This document shows, piece after piece, positions 22,220 to 28,958 of a stretch of DNA of 30,152 nt (the first letter of the stretch is position 1; each line of letters opens with the position of its first letter). Both the position numbers and the translations under genes were made by a program. The notes beneath the pieces were generated by a model. The model did not search any database, was not told the DNA's origin, and saw only the letters and a list, made by a program, of their open reading frames with translations. The stretch is from a virus: IMG/VR virus record IMGVR_UViG_3300042472_000148, positions 1-30,152 of that record, one strand, 5' to 3'.

Positions 22220-22223
22220 ACAT

Positions 22224-22649
22224 TTATTTTTCTAAAAGGTTGCTTTCAGCTAAAAGTTTTTCGTAAACACCTAGTTTAACACGTCGACGAATACGTTTAA
22301 AGTCGCGTATTGTTCTAGCATCTAATAGGTCCGTTTTTAAGTCGCGCACTTGTCTGGTTTCATTTGGGTAAATTATTACACTACCCTCTAGTTGTTCTTT
22401 TAACTGGTATGTTTCGTGTTTATAATCCTCGTCGCCGTAGCCCGTAAGGTCTTTATGCGTTCGCAAGCCGTGAATAATTGTAGAGTGGTGCTTACCGAAT
22501 ATCTCGCCTATTTGCGAAAGGCTAAAGCCACTAGTTCGTAGTTCATTGTATAGGTATGCGCGCTTGTAAATCAATCCGCGATCCCTACATTTGGTTGTTA
22601 AATCGTATGCCTCTATAAGTTCGTGTATTAATGCTATTCTATTTTTCAT
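22224..22649 (-). CDS. Stand-alone DnaA domain IV-like DNA-binding protein
   Basis: 141 residues. Residues about 30-68 (YLYNELRTSGFSLSQIGEIF followed by GKHHSTIIHGLRTHKDL) match the DnaA C-terminal DNA-binding domain, including the H-S-T-I-I-H-G signature loop-helix that reads DnaA boxes. The AAA+ ATPase domain of DnaA is absent. Residues 75-141 are a charged helical extension rich in Arg. The protein may bind an origin or compete with host DnaA. It is the last gene before the structured RNA and lies upstream of the replication genes, which supports a role in replication control. Confidence 0.65.
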   Translation of the reverse strand: MKNRIALIHELIEAYDLTTKCRDRGLIYKRAYLYNELRTSGFSLSQIGEIFGKHHSTIIHGLRTHKDLTGYGDEDYKHETYQLKEQLEGSVIIYPNETRQVRDLKTDLLDARTIRDFKRIRRRVKLGVYEKLLAESNLLEK

Positions 22650-22792
22650 ATTTCCGTTATTTTAAACTTGCCTAGGTTAAAGTTTTCCGTAAATAGTAGC
22701 TCCGACTTTGCAGCGTAGGCCATTGCTTTAGAGTAGAAACGCCAGCTTTGCACGGCTTTAGTTCCAACGTAGTAAGTTAGTAGGTATTTCAT
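22646..22792 (-). CDS. Small protein, function unknown (48 aa)
   Basis: 48 residues starting MKYLLTYYVGTKAVQSWRFY. The start at 22792 overlaps the previous stop in an ATGA arrangement and is preferred over the Met at 22840. The sequence has a strand-turn-helix look (AMAYAAKSELLF), then a final strand (KFKITEI). It overlaps the DnaA-like gene by 4 bases. No known family is recognised. Confidence 0.55.
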   Translation of the reverse strand: MKYLLTYYVGTKAVQSWRFYSKAMAYAAKSELLFTENFNLGKFKITEI

Positions 22793-23037
22793 AGCTTTTC
22801 GATTTCGTTTTTTACTTGTTCCCAATATAGCCCCTCGCATCTAAAAGCGTGGCCCGCTTTGTCACTTAAAAATTGAACTTCTTTTATAATTCGATTTTCA
22901 AATTCTATTGCCTCATCAACTGCAATCAATGCACATTGCTTTGCAGTAATTTTATGCCACCATCCATTAAACATTTTATGTGTTTTTACTTTCAAGTATC
23001 TTAATAATAATTCTTCTGCTTTTTCTTTTGGTGTCAT
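22789..23037 (-). CDS. Small phage protein with ALIAVDEAI motif, function unknown
   Basis: 82 residues starting MTPKEKAEELLLRYLKVKTH. The pattern of an N-terminal PKEKAEEL helix and a central AKQCALIAVDEAIEF is one I recall from many Bacteroidota phage and prophage genomes. The C-terminal part (YWEQVKNEIEKL) is helical. The function is unknown. Both ends overlap neighbours by 4 bases. Confidence 0.65.
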   Translation of the reverse strand: MTPKEKAEELLLRYLKVKTHKMFNGWWHKITAKQCALIAVDEAIEFENRIIKEVQFLSDKAGHAFRCEGLYWEQVKNEIEKL

Positions 23038-23345
23038 AGCTTATTTATTTTATACGTTTGTGTTCCGTCTTTTAGTTCTTTGTGTATTACCTTTCCTTCT
23101 TCTACAAGTTGTCCTAATGCTACAAAAAAAGGCGTTAAATTCCATTGCGGTATACCAGTAAGCATAAAATCATAATCCATTTTTCCTAATATGTCCCAGT
23201 CAAAGTCCGAAGGCGTTTTTATTTCACCGTCGCTCATATATTCAAGTAAGAATTTTTTAGCTGGTTCTATTAATCTATTTTCATTGCATTTTGTAGGCAT
23301 ATACTTTTTAACTTTTTTTATTGGTTTTAATGGTTGGCAGCTCAT
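23034..23345 (-). CDS. Unknown protein, possible winged helix
   Basis: 103 residues. The N-terminus is basic (KPIKKVKKYMPTK); a second Met at residue 16 is an alternative start. The rest, with EPAKKFLLEYMSDGE, FVALGQLVEEGKVIHKELKD and TQTYKINKL, has a helix-helix-hairpin order like a winged helix. No family is assigned. It overlaps the following gene by 4 bases. Confidence 0.55.
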   Translation of the reverse strand: MSCQPLKPIKKVKKYMPTKCNENRLIEPAKKFLLEYMSDGEIKTPSDFDWDILGKMDYDFMLTGIPQWNLTPFFVALGQLVEEGKVIHKELKDGTQTYKINKL

Positions 23346-23551
23346 ATCTCTTGCATTTTAATTTCACAAATTCGGTTGTATAAGCTTTCGTTAAAGTTAC
23401 CCCAAAAGCGGTATATTCGATAGCGGTTAAATGCCCCATTCAGCGTGGCCGTGGTCCTCGTACCATTCGCACATGTCGGACTGTAACAAGTCGTTACCGT
23501 ATTGGTTAAGTTCTTCGTATAGCTGGCTTTCAGTTTCTTTGGTGTTTTCAT
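23342..23551 (-). CDS. Uncertain small reading frame between two small genes
   Basis: The frame ends in an ATGA overlap with the gene at 23034-23345, as other real pairs here do, and its C-terminal part (NRYRIYRFWGNFNESLYNRI) looks protein-like. However its ATG at 23551 lies 125 bases inside the upstream gene, and the part encoded there looks like a shadow. The true start may be a non-ATG codon near 23440. A competing frame with an ATG near 23432 would give a 43-residue peptide. One of the two may be real. Confidence 0.3.
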   Translation of the reverse strand: MKTPKKLKASYTKNLTNTVTTCYSPTCANGTRTTATLNGAFNRYRIYRFWGNFNESLYNRICEIKMQEI

Positions 23552-23723
23552 AAATTTTTGTTATTTGATATGTTAATTCTTCGGTGTCTTGAACTCTATT
23601 ATAGCTTAATTCTACATAAACTTCGGCTAGTAGTTCGTCGCTATATGCGCTAAATATTAAGGCGTGCATTCCGCCGCCGTAATTAAAACCGCCTTGCGGG
23701 TCAATCCATATTCTACTGTTCAT
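23427..23723 (-). CDS. Unknown acidic protein (98 aa)
   Basis: 98 residues. The N-terminus IWIDPQGGFNYGGGMHALIF contains a Gly-rich loop and a strand. The middle is helical and acidic, and the end is aromatic and acidic (MCEWYEDHGHAEWGI). No catalytic motif was recognised. It overlaps the upstream membrane gene by 11 bases. Strong acidity leaves a DNA-mimic or host-inhibitor role open, but there is no direct support. Confidence 0.6.
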   Translation of the reverse strand: MNSRIWIDPQGGFNYGGGMHALIFSAYSDELLAEVYVELSYNRVQDTEELTYQITKIYENTKETESQLYEELNQYGNDLLQSDMCEWYEDHGHAEWGI

Positions 23724-23952
23724 TGCTTCTATTATAAACGCCTTGTGCGTATTGTTTGTATATACCTTTCAATTCGTAGCTACGTGTTTTAAACGTTTGC
23801 GGATCCGTAGTCGCATGGTGTAAACGTGGCGGGGTGTTTGTTGACATGAGCCAAATAAGTAGCGCAAAGCCAAATAAAGCTACAATGCCACAACCTAAAA
23901 TCTGGCGTTCGTCTGTGTTTAGGTCTGAGAATAAGAATTTAATTGTTTTCAT
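23713..23952 (-). CDS. Single-pass membrane protein (79 aa)
   Basis: 79 residues. One transmembrane helix spans about residues 19-36 (LGCGIVALFGFALLIWLM). The C-terminal 40 residues are polar with several Thr, His and Tyr and probably face the periplasm, since there are more Lys and Arg near the N-terminus. Its start overlaps the stop of the preceding small gene (ATGA). An early membrane protein could serve superinfection exclusion, but this is a guess. Confidence 0.55.
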   Translation of the reverse strand: MKTIKFLFSDLNTDERQILGCGIVALFGFALLIWLMSTNTPPRLHHATTDPQTFKTRSYELKGIYKQYAQGVYNRSNEQ

Positions 23953-24098
23953 ATTGCTTCGATTAAGTGTTTTAACATTTCATTATAAAGGGCAAAAGCT
24001 AGGCGGGTGTCTTTATGTCCGTACCCTAGCGCGTCGCGTTTTGTTACGTAGTCGTTCCAAAGCTTGTTTTCTGTTTCAATAATTAGTTGCGTTTTCAT
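23949..24098 (-). CDS. Small early protein (49 aa), first gene after the strong promoter
   Basis: 49 residues starting MKTQLIIETENKLWNDYVTK. It is mostly helical and carries no known motif. It is the first gene behind the promoter at 24121-24151, with a leader of only about 17 bases, and its stop overlaps the next start (ATGA). The coupling and the promoter distance support it as a genuine gene despite its size. First genes in early phage units are often host-takeover proteins. Confidence 0.6.
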   Translation of the reverse strand: MKTQLIIETENKLWNDYVTKRDALGYGHKDTRLAFALYNEMLKHLIEAI

Positions 24099-24120
24099 GT
24101 TGTTAGCGTTTTTGTATATG

Positions 24121-24151
24121 CAAATATATACACTTAATCGTTATTAACAAA
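24121..24151 (-). promoter_or_regulatory. Strong early promoter (TTTG-N19-TATATTTG)
   Basis: On the minus strand the -33 element TTTG (24148-24151) and the -7 element TATATTTG (24121-24128) are 19 bases apart, the ideal Bacteroidota arrangement, embedded in A/T-rich sequence. Transcription would begin near 24115 and read into the early gene cluster. Confidence 0.8.
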
Positions 24152-24243
24152 AAAAAGTTGCATTTTTTTAACATTATTTTTAAGATGCTAGTATTTACGT
24201 GGGTTACAGACGCAAAATATTTTTAGAAAATTTTTAGGAAAAC
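24152..24243. other. A/T-rich non-coding segment between terminator and early promoter
   Basis: About 90 bases with long A and T runs and no reading frame. It separates the end of the head and lysis unit from the early promoter. It could hold upstream promoter elements or an origin, but I see no iterons or DnaA boxes. Confidence 0.4.
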
Positions 24244-24268
24244 AAAAAAAGCCACCCGAACGGATGGC
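24244..24268 (-). terminator. Terminator of the head-lysis unit
   Basis: On the minus strand a 7-bp stem GCCAUCC/GGGUGGC with one U-G pair and loop GUUC is followed by seven T. It lies 34 bases after the stop of the metallophosphoesterase gene and insulates the early promoter downstream. Confidence 0.85.
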
Positions 24269-24301
24269 CTTAACAACTATGAAACGTGTAAAGTTAAGTA
24301 T

Positions 24302-25180
24302 TTAAAGCGGGAATTTTGTACTATCTATGTTTTTATAAACTTTTCTTTGTCCGTCTTTTTCTATACGATCACTTTCGAATATCAATATACGGCCGCCCGT
24401 TGGCTTAACTGGTGCGCCTCGTTCTACGTGCCAGCCTTTAGAACCGTCGCCGTATTCCTCTTTATAAGTTCCGGTTAACATTAAATGTATCTCTTTGTGT
24501 TCTTGGCGGTAACCTTGTTTGGCATTATAGCTTGTAGTGTCGCGTACGTCGTTACGTGAGGCGTTTTCGTGTATGTGGCCCATTGTAAATACGTCGAAGT
24601 CTTCGTACATTTCCAAAGCCCTAGTTAAATTCAAGGCGCCTTTTGTAACTACACCGCCACCACCGGAACCGTGAAAGTATTTGATTTTAAACGAGGTGTT
24701 TATATTCTCGCTAATATGTTGACGAACAACTAACCAACCACCATAGCCACCAGTATACACGCTTGAACCAGCTTTATAATTAAGTAGGTCCACAAAGCGT
24801 TGCAAAATGTCGGTTTCTTGCCATTTGATTATAGCCGTTTCGTGGTTGCCGTAACCTATTACCGTCAAAATATGAGCATACGGTAAAAACCATTCAACGG
24901 CGGTTTCTACTATACTATCTAAATACTTTGCATTGTTATGTTCGGGTCGTATGTCGGACTTATTACCGCGCCGATCGCCTTTACCTTGCATCAAACAAAA
25001 CATATCCCCGTTAATCATTACCGGTATGTCGTTTTCTTTGCAATAATCTAAGTCTTTTTTTAGTTGGTTCCAATCACATTTAGGGTTGTCCCAGTGAATA
25101 TCCGATAGCATGGCTATCTTTACCTTTTTACCGATTAGGTTTAATTCGTGTATGTTCTTTGCGTGTTTTTTTACAGTCAT
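24302..25180 (-). CDS. Calcineurin-like metallophosphoesterase
   Basis: 292 residues. The full motif set is visible: LSDIHWD (Asp 27, His 29), INGDMF (Asp 59), YGNHE (Asn 112, His 113), YFHGSGG (His 170) and MGHIHE (His 202, His 204). These ligands bind two metal ions and hydrolyse phosphodiesters or phosphomonoesters. The substrate is unknown: DNA ends, cyclic nucleotides or a host signal are possible. It is the last gene of the head-lysis unit, overlaps the spanin gene by 4 bases and is followed by a terminator. This late position is unusual for a nucleic acid processing enzyme. Confidence 0.85.
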   Translation of the reverse strand: MTVKKHAKNIHELNLIGKKVKIAMLSDIHWDNPKCDWNQLKKDLDYCKENDIPVMINGDMFCLMQGKGDRRGNKSDIRPEHNNAKYLDSIVETAVEWFLPYAHILTVIGYGNHETAIIKWQETDILQRFVDLLNYKAGSSVYTGGYGGWLVVRQHISENINTSFKIKYFHGSGGGGVVTKGALNLTRALEMYEDFDVFTMGHIHENASRNDVRDTTSYNAKQGYRQEHKEIHLMLTGTYKEEYGDGSKGWHVERGAPVKPTGGRILIFESDRIEKDGQRKVYKNIDSTKFPL

Positions 25181-25608
25181 AAGAAAAATTTAGAAAATTT
25201 AAGTAGCCAATTTGTAAGGAAACCAGCACCGAAACCTATTATAAAAAGCCAAAGGTTAGCTTTTTTTTTCTTATTACGTTCTGTTTTCCATTTAACTACC
25301 TCAACTTTTTCAATCATTCTTAAGGTGTCGCGTTTTAACTTATATCGAATCCTCTCTTGAAACCTCGTTAAAGGCACTTTAGATACGTTGTAACGAACTA
25401 TTGTATCTTTCTGAACAATTACCTTCTCCCAATAAATTGAGTCCCTTAAAACGTACGGAATTGAGTCTATTGAATTTATCACAAAAGTGTCTGCTACCTC
25501 CTCACAACGGTAACCCTTTTTAATTGCTTTACGTACGTGGTAATTTACCGAGCAAGATGTCGCAAGTATAGTAGATATTAGCGACAAAATAAGTAGCGAA
25601 CTTCTCAT
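25177..25608 (-). CDS. Probable unimolecular spanin (lipoprotein with C-terminal membrane helix)
   Basis: 143 residues. The N-terminal signal peptide ends in a lipobox LATSC, so Cys 19 would be lipidated and anchored in the outer membrane. Residues about 118-136 (NLWLFIIGFGAGFLTNWLL) form a C-terminal transmembrane helix for the inner membrane. The middle is charged and partly helical and could span the periplasm. This layout is that of a unimolecular spanin, which fuses the two membranes at the end of lysis. It follows the amidase by 3 bases. A basic cluster RNKKKK just before the helix is odd for the expected orientation. Confidence 0.65.
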   Translation of the reverse strand: MRSSLLILSLISTILATSCSVNYHVRKAIKKGYRCEEVADTFVINSIDSIPYVLRDSIYWEKVIVQKDTIVRYNVSKVPLTRFQERIRYKLKRDTLRMIEKVEVVKWKTERNKKKKANLWLFIIGFGAGFLTNWLLKFSKFFL

Positions 25609-25611
25609 AGA

Positions 25612-26259
25612 TTAAAGGTTTTTAAGCATATCAATCATTCTTGGACAAGGGTAAATGTCGCTTTTATCTTTACGTACTGAATTGTGGGTGTAAATTCCTT
25701 TCGTGTTTTTAAAGGCTTCCTTGTCAAGTCCGAATATTTCCGAACGGTATTCTTTGGGTATGTCGTAAGTTTCGCAAAGGTAAATAACTAACTGGCGAGT
25801 GCTTTCTATTTGTTCGTCGGTGTATTTAAACCAGTGCTTGTAACCTTTGTATGGTGTGTCTAAAGTTGTTACCATAGAATCCATAACGCGGCCACCTACA
25901 TAGTTGTAAAATTTACCGTCTTTTTCTTTTAAGTATCCCCAGTTGCAAACCTCAATTCCTACTGATGACTTGTTAAGGTTTGTATAAGGTACACCTTGGG
26001 CTTTAAATTCCTTATCGCCTATACCTAAATGCCAAGACCAGTGCTTAGACGAAAAGCATTGTACTATTAAACCGTTTTGTCCTATAATAAATGCCGTAGC
26101 TATTCTCTCCGTGTTTCCGTTCCAATACCTACTAACCGCCTCGGCATTGCCACCGCCCGCGGTATGGTGTAAATATATTTGGGTTTTGTTACTTTCCTCG
26201 GCAAAAAATTGCGTTTCTTTTAAACGTACTTGTTTAATTTTAGAAATATCTAGCTTCAT
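25612..26259 (-). CDS. Endolysin, N-acetylmuramoyl-L-alanine amidase (Amidase_2 type)
   Basis: 215 residues. IYLHHTAGG gives the first zinc-ligand candidate, His 31. HWSWHLG, SVGIEVCNWG and YTHNSVRKDKSDIYPCPRM follow, with His 192 and Cys 205 as the other likely ligands. The fold is that of T7 lysozyme-like amidases that cut the bond between N-acetylmuramic acid and the peptide stem. No signal peptide is seen, so release depends on the holin encoded just upstream. The start at 26259 follows the leader CAAGTTATG, and a hairpin at 26274-26299 separates it from the holin gene. Confidence 0.88.
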   Translation of the reverse strand: MKLDISKIKQVRLKETQFFAEESNKTQIYLHHTAGGGNAEAVSRYWNGNTERIATAFIIGQNGLIVQCFSSKHWSWHLGIGDKEFKAQGVPYTNLNKSSVGIEVCNWGYLKEKDGKFYNYVGGRVMDSMVTTLDTPYKGYKHWFKYTDEQIESTRQLVIYLCETYDIPKEYRSEIFGLDKEAFKNTKGIYTHNSVRKDKSDIYPCPRMIDMLKNL

Positions 26260-26273
26260 AACTTGTATTTAAA

Positions 26274-26299
26274 AGCGCAAATGTCAAGTTTTTTGCGCT
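26274..26299 (-). terminator. Hairpin between holin and endolysin genes (weak terminator or attenuator)
   Basis: On the minus strand an 8-bp perfect stem AGCGCAAA/TTTGCGCT encloses a 10-base loop and is followed by a short T run. It may reduce endolysin expression relative to the holin, or protect the upstream mRNA end. It stops 15 bases before the amidase start codon. Confidence 0.5.
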
Positions 26300-26311
26300 A
26301 TTTACGGGACT

Positions 26312-26737
26312 TTATTTAAGTTCCTCTAGTTGCTCTTTGCTACGCTTTACAAATTTTATAAACTTATCCCAAACATTAACACCAGTAACTGAAAAGTAGC
26401 TTTCGTTTATGCTTTTGATTTCGGTAACTACGCAAAAGAAAGTAAACATTTTTGTTAACACTAGATCCACCGCAACAAATTGCCCTAGTATGTCGGCTAC
26501 TATGTATTTTTCAAGTAAGAATATAAACACAATAGCACCGGAATACAAAAGGCTTTTACTAATTGTATGGCTCAAACGTCTAGAACGAATAGAGGTCCAT
26601 CCGTTTTTCTTTACGCTACGCCAAATACCAAAGGCGGTATCTAAAACAATAGCTAGAATAGCAATAAAAACAAGTGGCTTAACTGGCGCCAAAACGGCGA
26701 AAAGTGCAAAGGCTAATATTTGGGTTTTAGTTGTCAT
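26312..26737 (-). CDS. Holin (phage_holin_4-like)
   Basis: 141 residues. Hydrophobic segments lie at about residues 6-34 (a long stretch, perhaps two helices), 64-78 and 80-105. The loop VLDTAFGIWRSVKKNGWTSI followed by SRRLSHTISKSLLY is typical of holins of the toxin secretion/phage lysis family, in which a D-x-x-x-G motif is followed by a basic cytoplasmic loop. The C-terminus is charged. The gene overlaps the connector gene by 1 base and precedes the endolysin. Confidence 0.75.
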   Translation of the reverse strand: MTTKTQILAFALFAVLAPVKPLVFIAILAIVLDTAFGIWRSVKKNGWTSIRSRRLSHTISKSLLYSGAIVFIFLLEKYIVADILGQFVAVDLVLTKMFTFFCVVTEIKSINESYFSVTGVNVWDKFIKFVKRSKEQLEELK

Positions 26738-27294
26738 TAGAAAACCATTATAGAATTGTTATAACCGTTGTCGTCGTAACGTTGGCCACAACGTCCGTAA
26801 CAAGTACCTACACAATTACACGCGTCAATTTGTGGGCGTAAATCCGTGTCCCGGTTTTGTAAACTAGTAAATTCGGGAAACAAATTTTTATTAGCTAGCA
26901 ACCATTTAGACAAACGCATCTCAAAAAAACTAGCTTTTTGTGCGTAGTGTTCCATTGAAAAAGCAACCTCGGCACGGCTAACGCTATTTGAATAGTCGCC
27001 GCTTTGTGTTTGTAGACCTTTGTTTTTAAGTTGGTAAGATAGCCCGAAAACTGCATCCTCAGCCGAACGCCACGCTACAACGGGTTGTATAAACGTTACT
27101 AGGTCTTCTTCGTCTGGTGTTAACGTTTGATTATTGTAGGCGTCTAGTAGGTGGTTGTAAAACACGGACCCAAGAATAGGTTGTACCCTTAAGTCCGATT
27201 GCGTTTTTATGTACGGTGTTACGTCTGTAACGTCTACGTTCGCCGTTATTGGCGTGTTCGTCTTTAGATAGTTTTCGGTAATAAAGTAAATCAT
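26737..27294 (-). CDS. Head-tail connector / adaptor (DUF6712-like) with Cys cluster
   Basis: 185 residues. The N-terminal part (YLKTNTPITANVDVTDVTPY, then LRVQPILGSVFYNHLLDAY) and the AWRSAEDAVFGLSYQLKNKG helix are typical of a protein family that follows the portal gene in Bacteroidota phages and probably completes the head. The C-terminus carries a Cys cluster, CNCVGTCYGRCG (five Cys in 12 residues), which may bind a metal. It overlaps the portal gene by 4 bases. Confidence 0.6.
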   Translation of the reverse strand: MIYFITENYLKTNTPITANVDVTDVTPYIKTQSDLRVQPILGSVFYNHLLDAYNNQTLTPDEEDLVTFIQPVVAWRSAEDAVFGLSYQLKNKGLQTQSGDYSNSVSRAEVAFSMEHYAQKASFFEMRLSKWLLANKNLFPEFTSLQNRDTDLRPQIDACNCVGTCYGRCGQRYDDNGYNNSIMVF

Positions 27295-28604
27295 TTCTTA
27301 AATGTTTGGGAGGGTTCCGATTGTGCTACTACGTCGCCACCTTCAACTGGTGGTAAGCTTGCAAGCGCTCTAATTTCGTTCGGTGTCATGGTGTCAAGAA
27401 CTTTTGTGGCTACCAAAGGCGACATAGCGTTCAATGCGTCTTGGGTTTTACTAGCGTCGCCCTCAACCTCTACAATAGTTTCGTTTATAATCTGGAAATT
27501 CTTAATAGAAAACGTAGCAGTCAAACGGCAAACGTTTAATAGTTCTTGGAAAATTTCGGTAACTTGTTCACGTAACGGAATAACCACGTTTTTTTCGAAT
27601 ATTACGTAGGCTTGTTTAATGTCAGCACCACCACCTAGCGATCCCGTAGTACGAACACCCATTAATATAGGGTCTATTGTATGGGAAAAACAAATTTGTT
27701 CTGTATTCAAAGCGCTAGCTTCTTGAAACAGTTTGTCGTTTTGGTTTGTAGGTATGCTTTCGATTTTTGGTAATTGGTCTTGGCTATTAGCAAAGAAGGC
27801 CACACCTTTACCAGCATTGGCCGCGCCTTTCATACGGTCGATTGTGTCGCGTAGTACCTTCTTTTCTTCTTCGCTTTGTGGGCGTTTAGGGAAAAGCATA
27901 GCAAAAGACGGAAAAATAGAGTTCTGAATGTTCGACTTTGCGAAGTATGAAAGCTCCCCGGATAGGAAAGCAAAGTTTAAAGCGCTAGAATACTGCGGCA
28001 ATGGGTAGTAGTCTTGTCCAATACTAGGTAATTCGTAGGCCCATAGCTGGCACTTGTCCGAATTAAGTGGGTGGTAAGGTGTAACCGGTTCAACGTCTAT
28101 TCTTGACGACCAGTCGTCGCACAAATAGTAGCAGTTCTTTTTGTTATTGATCCGTACTTTTTCGGGGCTTACGTTTTCGATTGTTTTAACCTTTCCTTTT
28201 TCGTCAAAATACAACTTAAAATACACACGGTTGTGCATTACTAATTGTTTAGTAACGGCTTTAACCGACTTTGAAAGCTTCATTTTCTTTTCGAAAGTAT
28301 ACAAAGCTAGTTTTTCGTCTGGTGTAAGCTTGTCCGTTTTTAGTTCGTAGCCCGCACCGATTGCCGCATTAACTTTAAAGTCTACAATAGCACCGTGAAG
28401 TGGCGACATATAGTAAAGTTGGTTTAAAGTTTCCGGAAAAAGGTTGTCTTGTCCAAATGGCACATAGCCCGCCACTTGGTAGCGTCCGTTTACGTAAGGT
28501 AAAGTTAAGTTACCGCCACCAATTTTACCAAAAGGCGTACTAAAGCTTTGATAGCCCTCTAAAATTTCAGTCTTTGGTTGTTTGAATCTATCGAAAATTC
28601 CCAT
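27291..28604 (-). CDS. Portal protein
   Basis: 437 residues. It begins MGIFDRFKQPKTEIL, then has LYYMSPLHGAIVDFKVNAAI at about 63-82, typical of portal proteins (the core helix after an N-terminal wing). Later come GVRTTGSLGGGADIKQAYVI and LREQVTEIFQELLN in the stem and clip regions. It forms the dodecameric ring through which DNA enters. It stands after the capsid and tube genes, not directly after the terminase, which is unusual. It begins 3 bases after the upstream gene. Confidence 0.8.
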   Translation of the reverse strand: MGIFDRFKQPKTEILEGYQSFSTPFGKIGGGNLTLPYVNGRYQVAGYVPFGQDNLFPETLNQLYYMSPLHGAIVDFKVNAAIGAGYELKTDKLTPDEKLALYTFEKKMKLSKSVKAVTKQLVMHNRVYFKLYFDEKGKVKTIENVSPEKVRINNKKNCYYLCDDWSSRIDVEPVTPYHPLNSDKCQLWAYELPSIGQDYYPLPQYSSALNFAFLSGELSYFAKSNIQNSIFPSFAMLFPKRPQSEEEKKVLRDTIDRMKGAANAGKGVAFFANSQDQLPKIESIPTNQNDKLFQEASALNTEQICFSHTIDPILMGVRTTGSLGGGADIKQAYVIFEKNVVIPLREQVTEIFQELLNVCRLTATFSIKNFQIINETIVEVEGDASKTQDALNAMSPLVATKVLDTMTPNEIRALASLPPVEGGDVVAQSEPSQTFKK

Positions 28605-28607
28605 TTT

Positions 28608-28958
28608 TTAGTCGTATATTGAAGATACGGCAACACCAGCAACTACCATGCGGCCTTCTTCTATTAAATTTAAGTCTGTTTCGTCCGTGTTTTCGTCTAC
28701 TATTATAGCCGTAGGGCTTTCGTATACGCTATATTTATATTGGCCTTTGGTTAGTTCTACGTCTACGCCTTCTTCTAAAGTGAATAAGTTGTATCTAGTA
28801 GGCCAGTTGCTTAAATCGGTACCCGCCCAATAGATAGGCTCTACGGCGGTGTTATATTCGCCCTCAAACACGAACAAATAGTAGGGGTTTGTTAACGTTG
28901 TAACCTCGCTCAAAGTCAAAGCAAACGTATTTATTTCCCCTTTGTCTATGTAAATCAT
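28608..28958 (-). CDS. Small structural protein, function unknown
   Basis: 116 residues starting MIYIDKGEINTFALTLSEVT at 28958. The Met at 28997 would place the start inside the terminator; the leader TTAATATAGTTATG supports 28958. The sequence (NPYYLFVFEGEYN, RYNLFTLEEGVDVELTKGQY, YKYSVYES) is all-beta and of a kind I recall from many Bacteroidota phages next to head or tail genes. A virion component is likely, but the role is unknown. Confidence 0.65.
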   Translation of the reverse strand: MIYIDKGEINTFALTLSEVTTLTNPYYLFVFEGEYNTAVEPIYWAGTDLSNWPTRYNLFTLEEGVDVELTKGQYKYSVYESPTAIIVDENTDETDLNLIEEGRMVVAGVAVSSIYD

